Positions 10,001-21,481 of a DNA stretch of 64,000 nt are shown here, one piece after another. Positions within the stretch are counted from its first letter, which is position 1; every line of letters begins with the position of its first letter. Source of the stretch: Trebouxia sp. TZW2008 (lineage: Eukaryota > Chlorophyta > Trebouxiophyceae > Trebouxiales > Trebouxiaceae); assembly GCA_002118135.1 (NCBI GenBank), contig BDIU01000120.1, forward strand, positions 1-64,000, read 5' to 3'. The notes beneath the pieces are model-generated. The model was not told the origin of the DNA, did not search any database, and saw nothing but the letters and a program-made list of their open reading frames with translations. Made by a program: the position numbers and the translations under genes.

Positions 10001-13000
10001 TACTACTCCACCGACCCCAGAGTCAGGGACTACGCTAGCAAAACATCCAGACAGTACAATTTGCTGAGCAGTTACAAGTTTACAATATGCAGGATACTTG
10101 AGAGCAACCAAGGCACCGTGACTGCGCCACACCAACACCTCCAGACAGTACAGATTCTCTATGTTCACTGCTTTCCCAATCCAAGAGACAAAGAATGCAC
10201 GACAACAATGCAGACAAAATGTCACTGTCGCTACTGCTCCCCCACCCCGAGAGACAGCGACTGCACAACTGCAAAGCATTCAGACAAGCAGACAAGACAT
10301 TTGCACTACGCTCACTGCTCCCCTGACCCCACAGACAACAACTGCACAACAGCAAAGCATTCAGACAGTACACATTCTCTACTTGAACATGCAGAGTGCT
10401 TCACACAGCCAAAGAGACAGTGATCTCACCACAGCAGTGAAATTTGTGCAGGGTGCACAGGGAAGCAAATTGTAACACTTGTGTGTAGTGAGCAGATTGG
10501 GGGTTGCTGCAATGAGAACATGAAGTCAGTACGCAGAAGCCACCTGAGACTTGCAATTGGCGCACTGCCCGCAAAACTGATGCATGTCTGAGCTGAAACT
10601 CAAGGCCGGCATGCAGAATTACATACAGAGACAGGCCAGAACAGCCTAGAAGATGAAGACAACTAGCATCCAGATGACACCTGAAATTTAAGGTTGGTGT
10701 ATTGCCCGCCAGGCATCTCATGTTGGTACACATCTGAGCTAGCACTGCGCACATCTGACTCGTATGGCGCATACAACCCCCTTGTCTGCTCCCAGAATGT
10801 GTTTAGCCTGTATAAGTCCATATATACAGGTAAGTACGATATCCACTGCAGTGCTGAGAGATAAAACAACACGCGCCTGATGTGTGGTGCATGACAGTCA
10901 ATTGGCTAGTCATAGAGCATGGTGCACAATTGCCGTGATATTTACAGATCAGCAACAAGAAAGAAGAAGGCATGACAGATTGCAAAGCATAGGAAGCACT
11001 TGTCTTGGAAGGGAACAACAAGGAAGCAGAAAGTCAACAGACAGCACGACACGCAAACATGAGAAGTGGTGCTGACCTGGAAGCCAAAATGGGTCGACGC
11101 CAGTGCTGATGGGGGGGTTGACTGTTTAGCAATCTTTTGATCAAAACATCAAGTCTAGACTCCTGATTGGAGTTTTCAAAACAGATGTGCCTGTTGCACC
11201 ACACCAAGAGCAAGAAAGGCAAGCACACAGCTAACCAGCAAACACGCACAACCAGACATAACAAAAAGACACATGACCTGGCAAGCTGAACAAGTTTGGT
11301 GCCAGTGTCCAAATCTGTGCCATGAGGAGACTCAACCAGATGCTTCAGCAGCAAGTTTATCAGCAGTGCACCACAACACAGAAGGCAGACAAGGTGTTCA
11401 CCTGGCAAGCTGCACTGGGTGAGTCGGCCAGAGCTGCTAGAAACAGCTGCAGCAGCAACAGGACCCCCCACACACAAAAGAACAGGCGCTCACCTGGCAA
11501 GCTGTTTTGGGTTCATGTCAGCGCCTTCCAATTCAGTCAGAGACATATACTGATGCAGGAGAGAGAAAAGTTGCTTGCCTAGCAAGCTGGTTGGGGTTGC
11601 TGCCAGTGTTCTGATCTGTGCCACTGAGCAAGTTGACCAAGGGCTTCAGAAACAGATGCAGCAGCGTTTGACCATCACACAGAAAGAACAAGGTGTTCAC
11701 CTGGCAAGCTGTGCTGAGTGGCCAGTTGGAAGAGTGCATTGCTGCTTCACGCAGCAAAAACATAGGTGCTCACCTAGCAAGCTGGTTTGGGTTGATGCCA
11801 GTGTCCAGATCTGTGCCATTCAGGGAGTTGACCAAAGCTCCAAGGGAGGACTGTGATGCGGCACCTGACATGCTATCCATGCAGTGCGATGATTCCTCAC
11901 AGAACAAGAACAAGAACTTCACCTGGCGAGCTGAGCTGGGTTGATGCCAGTGTCCAGATCTGTGCCATTCAGGGAGTTGACCAAAGCTCCCAAGGACGGT
12001 TGTGATGTGGCACCTGACATACTGTCCATACAGCAGTCAATGATGTCAGCCCCCGCTTCTGCACAGGCTAGCTGCGTGGCAACGCCTGTGCCTGCTGTGT
12101 CGTGGGTGTGCACGTGTATTGGCATGTCAGGAAACTGTTTCCTACATGGGCACAGGGAGTGTGAATGTCTGCAGTTGATGATGTCAGTCTGCGCTTCTGC
12201 AACGGCCAGCTGTGTGGCGAAGCCTGTGCCTGCTGTGTCATGGGTGTGCACATGTATGCGCGTGTCAGGGAACTGTTTCCTGCATGAAAAGAGGCTTGGT
12301 GTGAAGGGAGTTGCTGTTTGACATGGTATTGAGCTGTAGCTGTGTTGTAATGCCTGTGCCTGCTGTGTCGTGGGTGTGCACATGTATGGGCATGTCAGGG
12401 AACTGTTTCCTGCATGGGCACAGCGAGCGTGAGCGTTTGCAGTTGTCAATATCAGCCCCCGCTTCTGCACATGCTAGCTGCGTTGCCATGCCTGTGCCTG
12501 CTGAGTTGTGGGTGTGCACGTGTATGGGCATGTCAGGAAACTGTTTCCTGCATGCACAGCAATGTGGTCTGGCAAACAATTGCTGACTGACGTGGTGTTG
12601 AGCTCTAATTGTACGGCAACACCTATGCATGCTGTGTCATGGGCACTGAAAATGTGACATTTGCAGTCAATGATATCAGCTCCTGTTTTTGCGCAGGCTA
12701 GCTGTGTGACAACACCTGTGCCTGCTGTGCGATGGGTGTGCACATGTGTTGGCGTATTGGGGTCTGTTTCCTGTACGCAGAGGGACTGTGTGTGGACAGT
12801 GAGGTGTTGTAATGTTGCTGTTGTAATGTTGCTGTTGTAATGTTATGTTGCGCTAGCTGTGTGATGCAGTATCGCTATGTGTCATGGTGCCTGTGACAGC
12901 TGCGTCGTGAACATGGGGTTGCTTCAGCATGTCAGGAAGTATACCTTGCATGCACAGAGATTGTAAACATCTGCCAAAAACAGCACGCGCATTGGCATGC

Positions 13001-16000
13001 CACAAAGCATTCATGCATAGACATCACAAAGAAACAGCACAACTATTGTCTGCATGCTCAAGGACTGTGAATGTCAATGCAGCAGGAATGGTATGCAGAC
13101 CTGCGGGCGCCAATCAGCATGGTGGCTGCTTGCGGTCACAACAGACCAGCCAATCATGTCATTGCCAACTGGTGACAATATATATGTTGCAATCAATATT
13201 CTAAGTCTAATCTAAGAACAAAGTGCAGCAGATGGAATCAGCAGACCTGAGGGCGCCGATGAGCATGGTGCCTGCTTGGGGCTTCAATAAGTCAGCCCTG
13301 TCCTTGATGCCCAAGGTGTATGTGAGCTTGCAGAATTTGGGGATTCATTGCGTTAACAGAGTAGCAGGCAGTGTCTGCAGACCTGAGGGCGCCAATGAGC
13401 ATGGTGGCTGCTCGGGGCTTCAAGAGACCAGCCATATCCTTGATGCCCAAGGTATGGACACCGTGCCCCACTAGCTCATCCGCCAGCTTCAAGTAGTACT
13501 CCAAGTCATACTGCGCCAAAATGACGGGCATTACAGAGCAAGTGCACTTCCTCTGTGAAGCAGATGCATTGCAGGTATCAGTCAGGTCAAGGACTCCCAT
13601 CAGCTGATTGGACAGCTTCAAGTAGCACTCTAGTTAATCCTGCGTCACAAAATTTGTTACCCTACATCTGTCACCTTCAAGAGCAAGCACATCCGCCTCT
13701 TGACAGAACTTACAACAAACACTCTGATGTTATCAAAACCAGGCCGAGACAAGGATGATCGTGAGTTTGGCAAAGCAGCAAGTTTGTTGTTGGCATTGTA
13801 TCTTGTCTTTACCCATGCTAAACTCTTTTGCAGCATGGCAAATGGTCTATCAACATTGGTATCTTGAAGACAGAACGAAAGAGTTAAGAATTGAGTAAGC
13901 ACCTTTCTCTTGCTGGAGTTTGAGACATGTCCAGTATAGCAGATGGTCCCTTCAGCCACTCCACCACCATCGTAGACAGAGACTAACCCCAAAAATTTGA
14001 TTCCAGGACCAGGACATTGTTCAAGTGACTGGATGCGCACCTTTCTTTTGCTGGGGTTTGAGACATCTCCAGTGTAGCAAATGGTCCCTTCAGCCACTCC
14101 ACCACCTTTGTAGACAGAGTCAATCCCAAACTTGAGGTTGTCTACATAGTTCAGGGAATCAAAAATTCGGAAGATGTCCACTCCTGCCACTCGAGCTTCC
14201 TTGACAAAGGCGTTTACTACATTGTCGGCATACGAGGTGTAGCCCACAGCATTCACGCCCCTCAATAGCATCTGCATCAGATCAGTACTCAAATCAAGGA
14301 CAAGCGGAGGTGATGCAGGGTTCTCTTGTGCAATGAACACGCTGGCGTGTTACCACATCTGCTGCAAATGCATGGCACAGACTAGGTGAACAGCATGTGA
14401 TCTGTAGGCCATAGCATCCACGCCCCTCAACAGCATCCGCATGAATAAGATTGAGGTCAGAATTGGGATGTATGCATCAATTACATTGTCAGCATATGAG
14501 GTACAGTCCACAGCATTCACATCCCTTAAAAGCATCTGCATTAATAAGGCTGTGGTCATGATTCAGACAAAGGTGTTGATCGCATTGTTGGCATATAAGG
14601 TGTAGCCACAGCATTCATGGCCCTCGGAGCATCCGTATCATGTCAGAATGCACATCAAAGCTCAGAAGAGGCAAAACCAGTGCAGGAGTACTATTGCATG
14701 ACTGAAACAAGGTGTGGATCTACCTCAGATCCACAAGAACCTGGTCACAACCATAGAACCCAAAAACATGCACACCTGGAAAGGGATGTTTGGGATGCGC
14801 TCTCGTAGCAGCTCCAGCCGGCGCCAGGGGCATTCATGCAGGAAGCGCAGGGCCACATCAAAAGTGGCCCCGCCCCACACCTCCAGTGAGGCAGCCTTCC
14901 TCAAGATGTGGGATGTTGCGCTTGCAGCCTTCAGCATGTCGTGCGTGCGCATGCGCGTTGCCAGCAGACTCTGATGGGCATCTCGCCTGCATATGACAAT
15001 TCATTGCAAATTTCCTTGACTGCTTGAACCTGTGACCAGATCTCACTCAAGGCCATGTGTGCACATGCGCATTGCCAGCAGGCTCTGATGTGCATCTTGC
15101 CTGCATATTGTAGGCTTTCGAACAAGCGTTCAAACTTATTGAAAGCATGGGCTGCGCAGGCCTCCGCACAATGTGTTCATGCAGGTCTGTTGCCGAATAC
15201 GGCCATCTTGCCAGTAACTTGTATTCCTTTGGGCAGACCTCCCTGAAATCTTGCAGACATTAACAAGCTATGCACTTGCCCACACCTGAACAGCAGGTGT
15301 GGGATCACCTGACACATCAGAGATCATCTGAGATCAGTTGATGCCTTACACCCAAAACCAAACATGCACCAAAGCCTAGTGTCAACATCGCTTTGCATTG
15401 AGTCTTTGAGACTTACATGGCGGTGGCTGTGATCAAGGCTCCGTCGTGCTGCCTCATGGCTTGTCAGCAGCCTTCCCACAGTTACATTACAGTCGAAGGT
15501 CTCTTACCAGACAGTCTCTTCCAATGTCACAGCCCAACCCCTAGTGTCGACAACACAAGTCATTTCAGAAGATCAACAAGCGGGGCCTCACATGGTGGTG
15601 TCTGTGATCAAAGCGCCCTTATGCTTCCTGATGGCTTGCGCCCACTTGTCTGGCCCCTCCTTCAGCAGGGTATCCCTCCAGCCTGGGGGGGCCTGGCTGC
15701 CCATCCCCTGCACATGGGGGGTGGGAGGGGTGATATGGGAGGGGGGGTTGCCTACTGCTCCAGGGTGTGATGGCCCATTCACCACCTGCAATCAGCAACT
15801 TCACCGCTTTTGAGGAGAAGGCCCAGTTGCTCTCCGTGAAGAAGAAACAGCTTAGGACTTTGCGTGCTGACTGACTCAGGTAGACCACAATTGTGTTGGG
15901 GGCTCACCAAATCTGCCAATGGGTTCAGCGTTCCCAAGTTGGGCTGGCTGCAATTTTTTGTATGTCAAAACGCAAATGGCGCAATATAACTGCCAAGCAG

Positions 16001-19000
16001 CATGCCTCATGCCTCATGTCTCATGTCCATGATGCATTACGCATTTGCCGTGCAGCTTTCAGACTGGATGTCATGACTCATCAAGTGTGCCAAGAAGTTC
16101 AGCACTCCTGATGACTGACTTGCTGCATTTTGATGGAAGGCACTTGGGCATGACTGCTTAGCAAAACAGCATGAACCTAAGCAGACGACATGACTTGATA
16201 ATTTTTTTCTGGGCAGCTCTCAACAATTGAGTTGAGATGCATTTGCTTGTCTTTGACAATGGCAGCGTTAATGCAATAGCACCTGTCGGAATTTGCTGTA
16301 CTAGTTGCTGCTAGGATTGAGTTGTGTGGCTCACCAAGTCTGCCAAGTAATTCAGCACTCCAGATGACTGACTCCCTGCGTCTTGGTGGAAGTCAAACAG
16401 CTGTGGGTTCTCTTCAATGAAAGAAGTTGTCGCCATGCCAGTCAAGAACTCTGGATGCCGCAAGACATTCTCCAGGAACAGAATGTTGGTCTTGACGCCT
16501 CTGATCTGGAACTCATACAGTGCACGCTGCATCTTCTGGATTGCATGAATGTAGCTGTTGGACCTGACAATGACCTTCACGCAGGCAACAAGAAGCTGCT
16601 GAGAAGTCGCACAGAAGCTGTACAAATCTTTATGCAACTTGTGTTGTCTGTTTGTTGCCTGATAACTTTGGCAGCATGCATTGCTGCAAAATTTATGCAC
16701 CTGCATGCACATTTCTGCATGCTGCATAACTCAAAAAAATCAAGTTTGAGAAGTTCCCAGCAGACACCCTTGTTATATATACTGCAGTACATTTTTGCAT
16801 GACAAGACGAAAGCCGTGACGAGGTTCATGTGAAGCACAAGCAAGAGCATGTATGTAGCAGTCTCATACAGTACCTCACCTTGACCAGTAGTGAGTCATA
16901 GTGACGGGAGACCACATTGCCAGCTGTCATGGCACCGTCCAGCCGGATTCCTGGACCGCCTGGTGATCTATACGCCTGGATGCGCCCGGAATCTGGCTGC
17001 AGATGCAAGACCACACTACTGAATCATCTATGCATCATCTACTACCTCTCTGATCAGTATTGGATACAACCTGCCACTCATCAAAAAGCCCAAAAAATGC
17101 AGTAATTTCTTCTTCAGTCATGAAAGCTGCTTCTGCTGCCAAGCTGTGTGATGTAGCTTATTGAGAATGTAGACAAAGGAGACACCACGCTGCGCCACAT
17201 TGCACCGCACCGCACAGCACAGCACAGCGCAGCACATGATACCCACGTAAGGTGCACGCAAACTCACTTTTTGAGGACCACAATGCTCAAGCTGCATGCC
17301 ATGAGATGATGTGGAAGCAGATTCTCAGACCTGAAAGTTCCTCTCAGGGTCTTCACAGGTTATGCGGCACTGGATGGCATAACCTCTGGGTGGAGGTATG
17401 TCTTCCTGTTTGCCGATGCCCAAGCTCTCCAGTGTGGCACCCCCAGCAATCTTGATTTGCGCTTGCACCAGATCTATCTGAGTCACCTCCTCTGTCACAG
17501 TGTGCTCCACCTGGAACATGCGCAAGTGCCAAGTGCTGAAGCGCTCGTGTGCTAAGGACTCTATCCAAAGAAATGTTCAGAAAACTAGAATTGCCACCAC
17601 TGTGAGCTTGCACCAGATCTTTCTAAAATGCCTCCTTGGTCACGGCATGCTCAACTTGGAAAGAATTTTAGCTCAGAATGAATCTCCATGGCTTGAGGGT
17701 GAAATGGCCAACATTTTGAGGGACGTTATCAATGCAGAGGTGAGGACTGTACGACTTCTGTGCTAGATTAGTGAACAATGAGCTACCAGCACGCAGCTAC
17801 AAGGCAGCTTGAACAGCTAGCCTAGTGAGCAGTGAGCTTCTTGTGAGCAGATGGATTAGTGAGTAGCTAGACTAATGCCACTGAGTCACTAGAGAGAATA
17901 GCGGGCAGTACAGTGATGTTTGACGCCAGGACACCTCACATGTAAAAATTTTTGTAATAAACACATTGTCGCTGTCAAGACAGTGCAATTGGGGAACTGC
18001 TCAGTGCATTCTGACTGGAGTGGTATGTTTGAGTGAAGCTGTTTCAATTTAAGGGTATGCTGTATGATTAAGCATGCAAGTGTCATCCAGAGAAGACTAT
18101 ACCTGGATTCTGGGGTTGACTTCCAGGAAGAAGTAGTCTCCATTCTTGTCCACCATGAATTCCACAGTGCCAGCGTTGCGGTACTTCACATGGCGCGCAA
18201 TCTTCAGAGCGTCCTGGTGTAACGCTTTGCGCACTTTGTCATCCAGCCCAAACGCTGGCGCCAGTTCCACAACCTGCAAGCATTTGTCGGTCATTGCTTG
18301 ATCTCTTGTAAAAGCAGTCAACTTCTGGCTTTGACTTCAGTACCTTTGCCCACTTTGTCATCCAATCTAATAGCTGGAGCAAGCTCTACAACCTGCAGGT
18401 TTGACACTGATCGTGGTATTGGCTGCAAAAACAGTCATTTTTCTGGCTTTGACTTCAACAGGTTGCTAACATTTCTCATCAGCCCAAAAGCCGCAGCAAG
18501 CTCCACAACCCGCAGGACTTGACACTGCATGATTGCTTTCTTTGCTGCAAATTCTGGCTTTTTGGCGTCGAGCTCAACAGCTTTGCGTGATCTGCTCAAA
18601 AGCTACAGCAAGCTCCACAACCTGCAGGGTATGCAAGGGTTTCTTGGGCTGCTAGCACAAGCCAAGGGCTTGCAGCCTGTTTTGACGTTTGCATTGCAAG
18701 GTGCCTAGGGTCCCATGAGCCATGAGTGTTGTCTCCATTTCCAGTGCTTATTTTGCGTTGTGGTAAAGCCTATGCCCAATGCTAAGTTTGCTAACAGGAA
18801 CCTTCGCTGTGTGCCCAAAGTTTGACTTTTTGATCGCAGAAAGCCTAGAGATTGTGGCCAATGCTGCCATGTTGATGGCGAAAGGCTCAAATTTGTGCTC
18901 TGATTGACAAATATCAGGCAAAGTGCGTTGGTTTAATGCTCAGTTTCTGACCTCCCAATGACGCCTTTGCACTGAGCAGTCCCTCTCATACAAATGCACA

Positions 19001-21481
19001 ATACTGCCAGGAATGTCCGCCAGGATCTGGAATGTAACAAAATGGACAAAAGCCCCAGGATTTGAATTCAACTCTGACCTTCTGATGACGCCTTTGCACA
19101 GAGCAGTCCCTCTCGTACAAGTGCACCACATTGCCATGGTTGTCTGCCAGGATCTGGACCTCAATATGCCTTGGAGACTCTACAAACTTCTCAATGAACA
19201 TGCGCCCATCTCCAAAGGCTGCTTTAGCTTCATTGCTGGCTCGGTCAAAGGAGTCCTCCAGGTCTTGCTCTGCAAAAGAACTCTTCCATTTTGCAATGTT
19301 TTGAGGGCAACACAATTTCCAAGCAAAGCACACCAAACAGAGGTGTTACTGTGCATCTCAACAGACATGAAGAATGATCAAAGTCAGCTTCCATATGTTG
19401 CTGGTTCCGCCATAGCAACCCCCAAATATCTGGTCTGCCAAGCAGCATGACTACCGTGAAGCACGGCATGCATACCACCAAGCCTTAGTAGCAGCTGCCA
19501 CAATACAGCCCTGTAAGTGAATATGGGCCTTTCTGAGAATGCCCGGTGCCCTCGGTACTGGCTGAGAGAACTTTTTGAGGCTTGCAGTCTTGCCACCGAG
19601 CAAGGCACCATTTGAGATGACATCAGCAGCCTCTGAATAGTTGCTGCTGCTTGCCACAATGCTTGCTTGCTGCAAAGAGGCAGCAGGATTGCTCATAAAC
19701 AATAGGGCTGGAATGTGTTACCCTCTCTGACAACCCTCATACCCCGCCCTCCTCCACCCATAGCTGCCTTCAAAATGACAGGGAACCCTGCACCTTGGGC
19801 AAACTTGAGGGCTGACTTGGAGTCTGTGATGGGGTCTTTTGAACCCGGGACCACCGGCACCCCACACTCCTCTGCTAATCGCCTGGCGGTTGTCTTGTCT
19901 CCCATTGCCTGAATGCGCGTGCCACACTCTCGCCTCCGTTTGTTGTTGTGTTTGCTCAGGATGGCAGTTCAAAGTATCCTTCTCCTAAGGACTTTGTCAC
20001 CTGCCCTATAAGGTTGACAGTCACAGGCAGTCCCCTGTGATTGCGTCGTGTCACAGTCACAGCCCTAGCATGTCATGTAACAGACTCTTCTGCCTGAGTA
20101 TGCCACATGCCTTCACCAACTGTGTAAGTCGACTGATTACATGTCTTGCATGAGCCCTGTCCAGCAAGCAGGGCATCACGAAGCGCTTGCAATACATCCT
20201 ATTTGCCATACACACAGCCAGCCAGCACAACAAGACGCAAACTGTCACAAAACCGCTCATAATTTGGCAAAGAGAAGCCTGGGTATAGCAAGGGTAAGCA
20301 CCTCAATGGTTTTTGCAGTGGGTCCAATGAACACAATCCCCTCTTCACCACACCTCCTGGCAAAGGTGGTGTTCTCACTCAGAAACCCATACCCAGGATG
20401 TATAGCGTCCACTGACTGCTGCTTGGCTAGAGCAATGATGGCCTCTACATCAAGATAGCTTTGCACAGGAGTCATTTCTGGCCCGCTAATTTCGTATGAC
20501 TCATCTGCCTTGTATCTGTGGGGCTGCAACCTGTCTGCTGGACTGTAGATTGCCAGCTGCATGCACAGTGCTGTTGTCAGCTTGTGGTGTGCATGGTATC
20601 AGCTAGATGTGCTCAATGCACGTGAAGAATGTGTAGTGTATATTGTGAACAAAGGCTTGCATGCAGAGATGCCTGTGGTACACGGGCTCATGTTCTCATG
20701 GGGCTCATATTGTTGAAGCTGTTGCTGCATGTCACAACAGCCTGGCCTTACTGCATAGCGACGGTAGCGCATGCAGTGTGATTGGGACCAAAGTGTGTTC
20801 TTGCCAAGAATTGTGCTGTGTCGTGTCAGCTGCGTCATGTCAGGTTTGCCTGCTGCTCAGCATTACATCAAGCGCAACTGTGCAAGACTACAATGCTGTT
20901 TCTCACGTGTGACAGGTGCAACATGATCTGCTCTGCAGCTCAGTCGACCATCAGCAAATTGCAATTGAATGTTTCTCATTGTATGCTGATTCCACCGGCT
21001 GTTGCAGAACTTTGTTCTGGGCATTCAGGTTCTGCATGTCTTGTGCCAGCATGCAGATGGCAAGTAATCTGCTGACGCACCGTTCGGAGCCCGAGCTCTG
21101 TGCCAGCTCGAAAGACTCGAACTGCGATCTCGCCTCGGTTGGCACAAAGGATCTTCTTGAAGGGTGTCTCATCTGAGCTTTCGATCTGCAGGTCATACGC
21201 TGAAGAATACTCTCACCTGCGGGAACAGCAGGATTTCCGCCGATGACTTGGGACCAGTGCCATACCACGATTCCATTCTCGTTCACTTGAGGTGTGGATA
21301 CTCTCGCATGACCGGAGTAATGCTTGAGGCACTTGATCCGCAAATTTCGTCCTGTGCGTTGTCGTGAAACAAAACGATTGGGAGCAGCTGCGCGGCATAT
21401 CTGCGGCCTGTAGTTGCTACGCAACCCATTTGTGTTACAGGCAAACAACCCTGTTCGCGAGACACAGTGCGTCAAAACCAT
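4009..21481 (-). CDS. PYC: Pyruvate carboxylase, mitochondrial-type, complete
   Basis: Biotin enzyme converting pyruvate, bicarbonate and ATP to oxaloacetate (anaplerosis). The 23 exons, 5' to 3', are 21481-21302, 21185-21081, 20556-20302, 19908-19722, 19269-19079, 18273-18103, 17510-17331, 16996-16880, 16574-16335, 15785-15592, 14986-14776, 14271-14041, 13510-13383, 12141-11923, 10807-10681, 9680-9594, 9280-9171, 8738-8642, 7278-7139, 5848-5687, 5377-5199, 4665-4537 and 4124-4009. They total 3756 nt (1251 aa) with every phase consistent. The first ~60 residues are Arg-rich with no acidic residue, like a transit peptide. Biotin carboxylase follows ([15 protein letters not shown]-grasp [23 protein letters not shown]). 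The carboxyltransferase has [19 protein letters not shown] with the Lys that is carbamylated in the family, and metal-binding [11 protein letters not shown]. Biotin Lys is in SAMKMET, near residue 1187. An acidic/Ala tail follows GDLVVLIK. About 80% of the gene is intron, dense with exon-edge copies. Confidence 0.95.
4860..5065 (-). repeat. Two copies of the donor end of PYC exon 5377-5199
   Basis: Blocks at about 4860-4945 and 4977-5050 repeat the exon's 3' end and donor (forward-strand landmark CCAGCCATGGGCGCTCCTACTGAG in the true exon, with diverged forms in both copies). They lie in the intron downstream of the exon and are spaced about 118 bp apart. Confidence 0.85.
5849..6590 (-). repeat. 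Four copies of the acceptor edge of PYC exon 5848-5687
   Basis: Blocks ending near 6002, 6192, 6387 and 6572 repeat the exon start and acceptor (forward-strand landmarks AATGGCCTCTGTGAACTTGC and TTGCCCTGCCAGTTCCTGCA). The regular ~190-bp spacing shows tandem duplication. Intervening sequence such as TCTGCTTATCCTTGATGGCA is repeated too. Confidence 0.9.
6860..7015 (-). repeat. Copies of the donor end of PYC exon 7278-7139
   Basis: The block at about 6938-7012 repeats the exon end (forward GCTTACTTGAACT...CCAAAGACCTCGGG...GACATCACATCTCGG). A shorter piece lies at about 6868-6895. Confidence 0.85.
7380..8330 (-). repeat. About six copies of the acceptor edge of PYC exon 7278-7139
   Basis: Degenerate copies of the exon start (true form [16 protein letters not shown]) lie near 7390-7460, 7550-7620, 7680-7745, 7830-7905, 8108-8155 and 8255-8325. 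The last keeps [20 protein letters not shown], and the copy near 7870 keeps [16 protein letters not shown]. All are upstream of the true exon. Confidence 0.88.
8517..8577 (-). repeat. Copy of the donor end of PYC exon 8738-8642
   Basis: The block repeats the exon end with forward landmark GGCTTGTCCTTGATGACTCG and GAGGTGAGGGGCTCTGGGAA, both identical in the true exon and the copy. Confidence 0.9.
9071..9161. repeat. CAGCA-type pentamer minisatellite
   Basis: Run of CAGCA/CGGCA/CAGGA pentamers in a PYC intron, ending 10 bases short of exon 9280-9171. A shorter run of the same motif is at about 17195-17236. Confidence 0.9.
9681..10440 (-). repeat. Array of copies of PYC exon 9680-9594 and its acceptor
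   Basis: The 29-codon exon ([20 protein letters not shown]) is repeated nearly whole at about 9738-9815, coding [20 protein letters not shown], and again at about 9878-9950 with a stop. Shorter acceptor-edge copies follow to 10440, marked by forward AGAGACAGCGACTGCACAAC and similar. Confidence 0.9.
11074..11895 (-). repeat. About seven copies of the donor end of PYC exon 12141-11923
   Basis: Copies start near 11074, 11275, 11398, 11490, 11575, 11698 and 11771. Each holds the donor and exon end (forward CACCTGGCAAGCTG, then GATGCCAGTGTCCAGATCTG). The copy at 11771 is long and still reads [18 protein letters not shown]. Confidence 0.92.
12142..12955 (-). repeat. Five or more copies of the acceptor edge of PYC exon 12141-11923
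   Basis: Copies end near 12285, 12412, 12553, 12770 and 12955. Each includes an acceptor and forward GGGCATGTCAGGAAACTGTT plus TGCCTGTGCCTGCTGTGTCG. Several keep [19 protein letters not shown], the metal-site motif of the enzyme. Confidence 0.93.
13083..13345 (-). repeat. Two copies of the donor end of PYC exon 13510-13383
   Basis: Blocks at about 13083-13145 and 13235-13330 repeat the exon end (forward GCAGACCTGAGGGCGCCAAT, then GAGCATGGTGGCTGC). Confidence 0.88.
13890..14645 (-). repeat. Copies flanking PYC exon 14271-14041 on both sides
   Basis: Downstream, about 13890-14020 repeats the exon end (forward GCACCTTTCTCTTGCTGGAG, AGATGGTCCCTTCAGCCACT). Upstream, about 14400-14450, 14475-14560 and 14570-14645 repeat the acceptor and exon start (forward CACGCCCCTCAACAGCATCC and variants). 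Confidence 0.88.
15000..15480 (-). repeat. Junction copies in the intron between PYC exons 15785-15592 and 14986-14776
   Basis: About 15050-15115 repeats the acceptor edge of exon 14986 (forward GCGCATTGCCAGCAGGCTCT). About 15411-15475 repeats the donor end of exon 15592 (forward ACATGGCGGTGGCTGTGATC). One intron therefore carries a copy from each side. Confidence 0.85.
15900..16140 (-). repeat. Two copies of the donor end of PYC exon 16574-16335
   Basis: Blocks at about 15901-15945 and 16078-16140 repeat the exon end (forward AAGTTCAGCACTCCTGATGA beside true AATTCAGCACTCCAGATGAC). Confidence 0.82.
18300..19030 (-). repeat. Junction copies in the intron between PYC exons 19269-19079 and 18273-18103
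   Basis: Three copies of the acceptor edge of exon 18273 (forward AGCAAGCTCCACAACCTGCA and variants) end near 18393, 18513 and 18625, about 115 bp apart. One copy of the donor end of exon 19079 is at about 18953-19028 (forward GACGCCTTTGCACTGAGCAG). Confidence 0.88.

Noticed and set aside
9890..10423. 177-codon plus-strand open frame
   Set aside because: It lies over the exon-16 junction array of PYC on the opposite strand. Its residues (repeated RDSDCTT-like patterns) simply mirror the repeated DNA.
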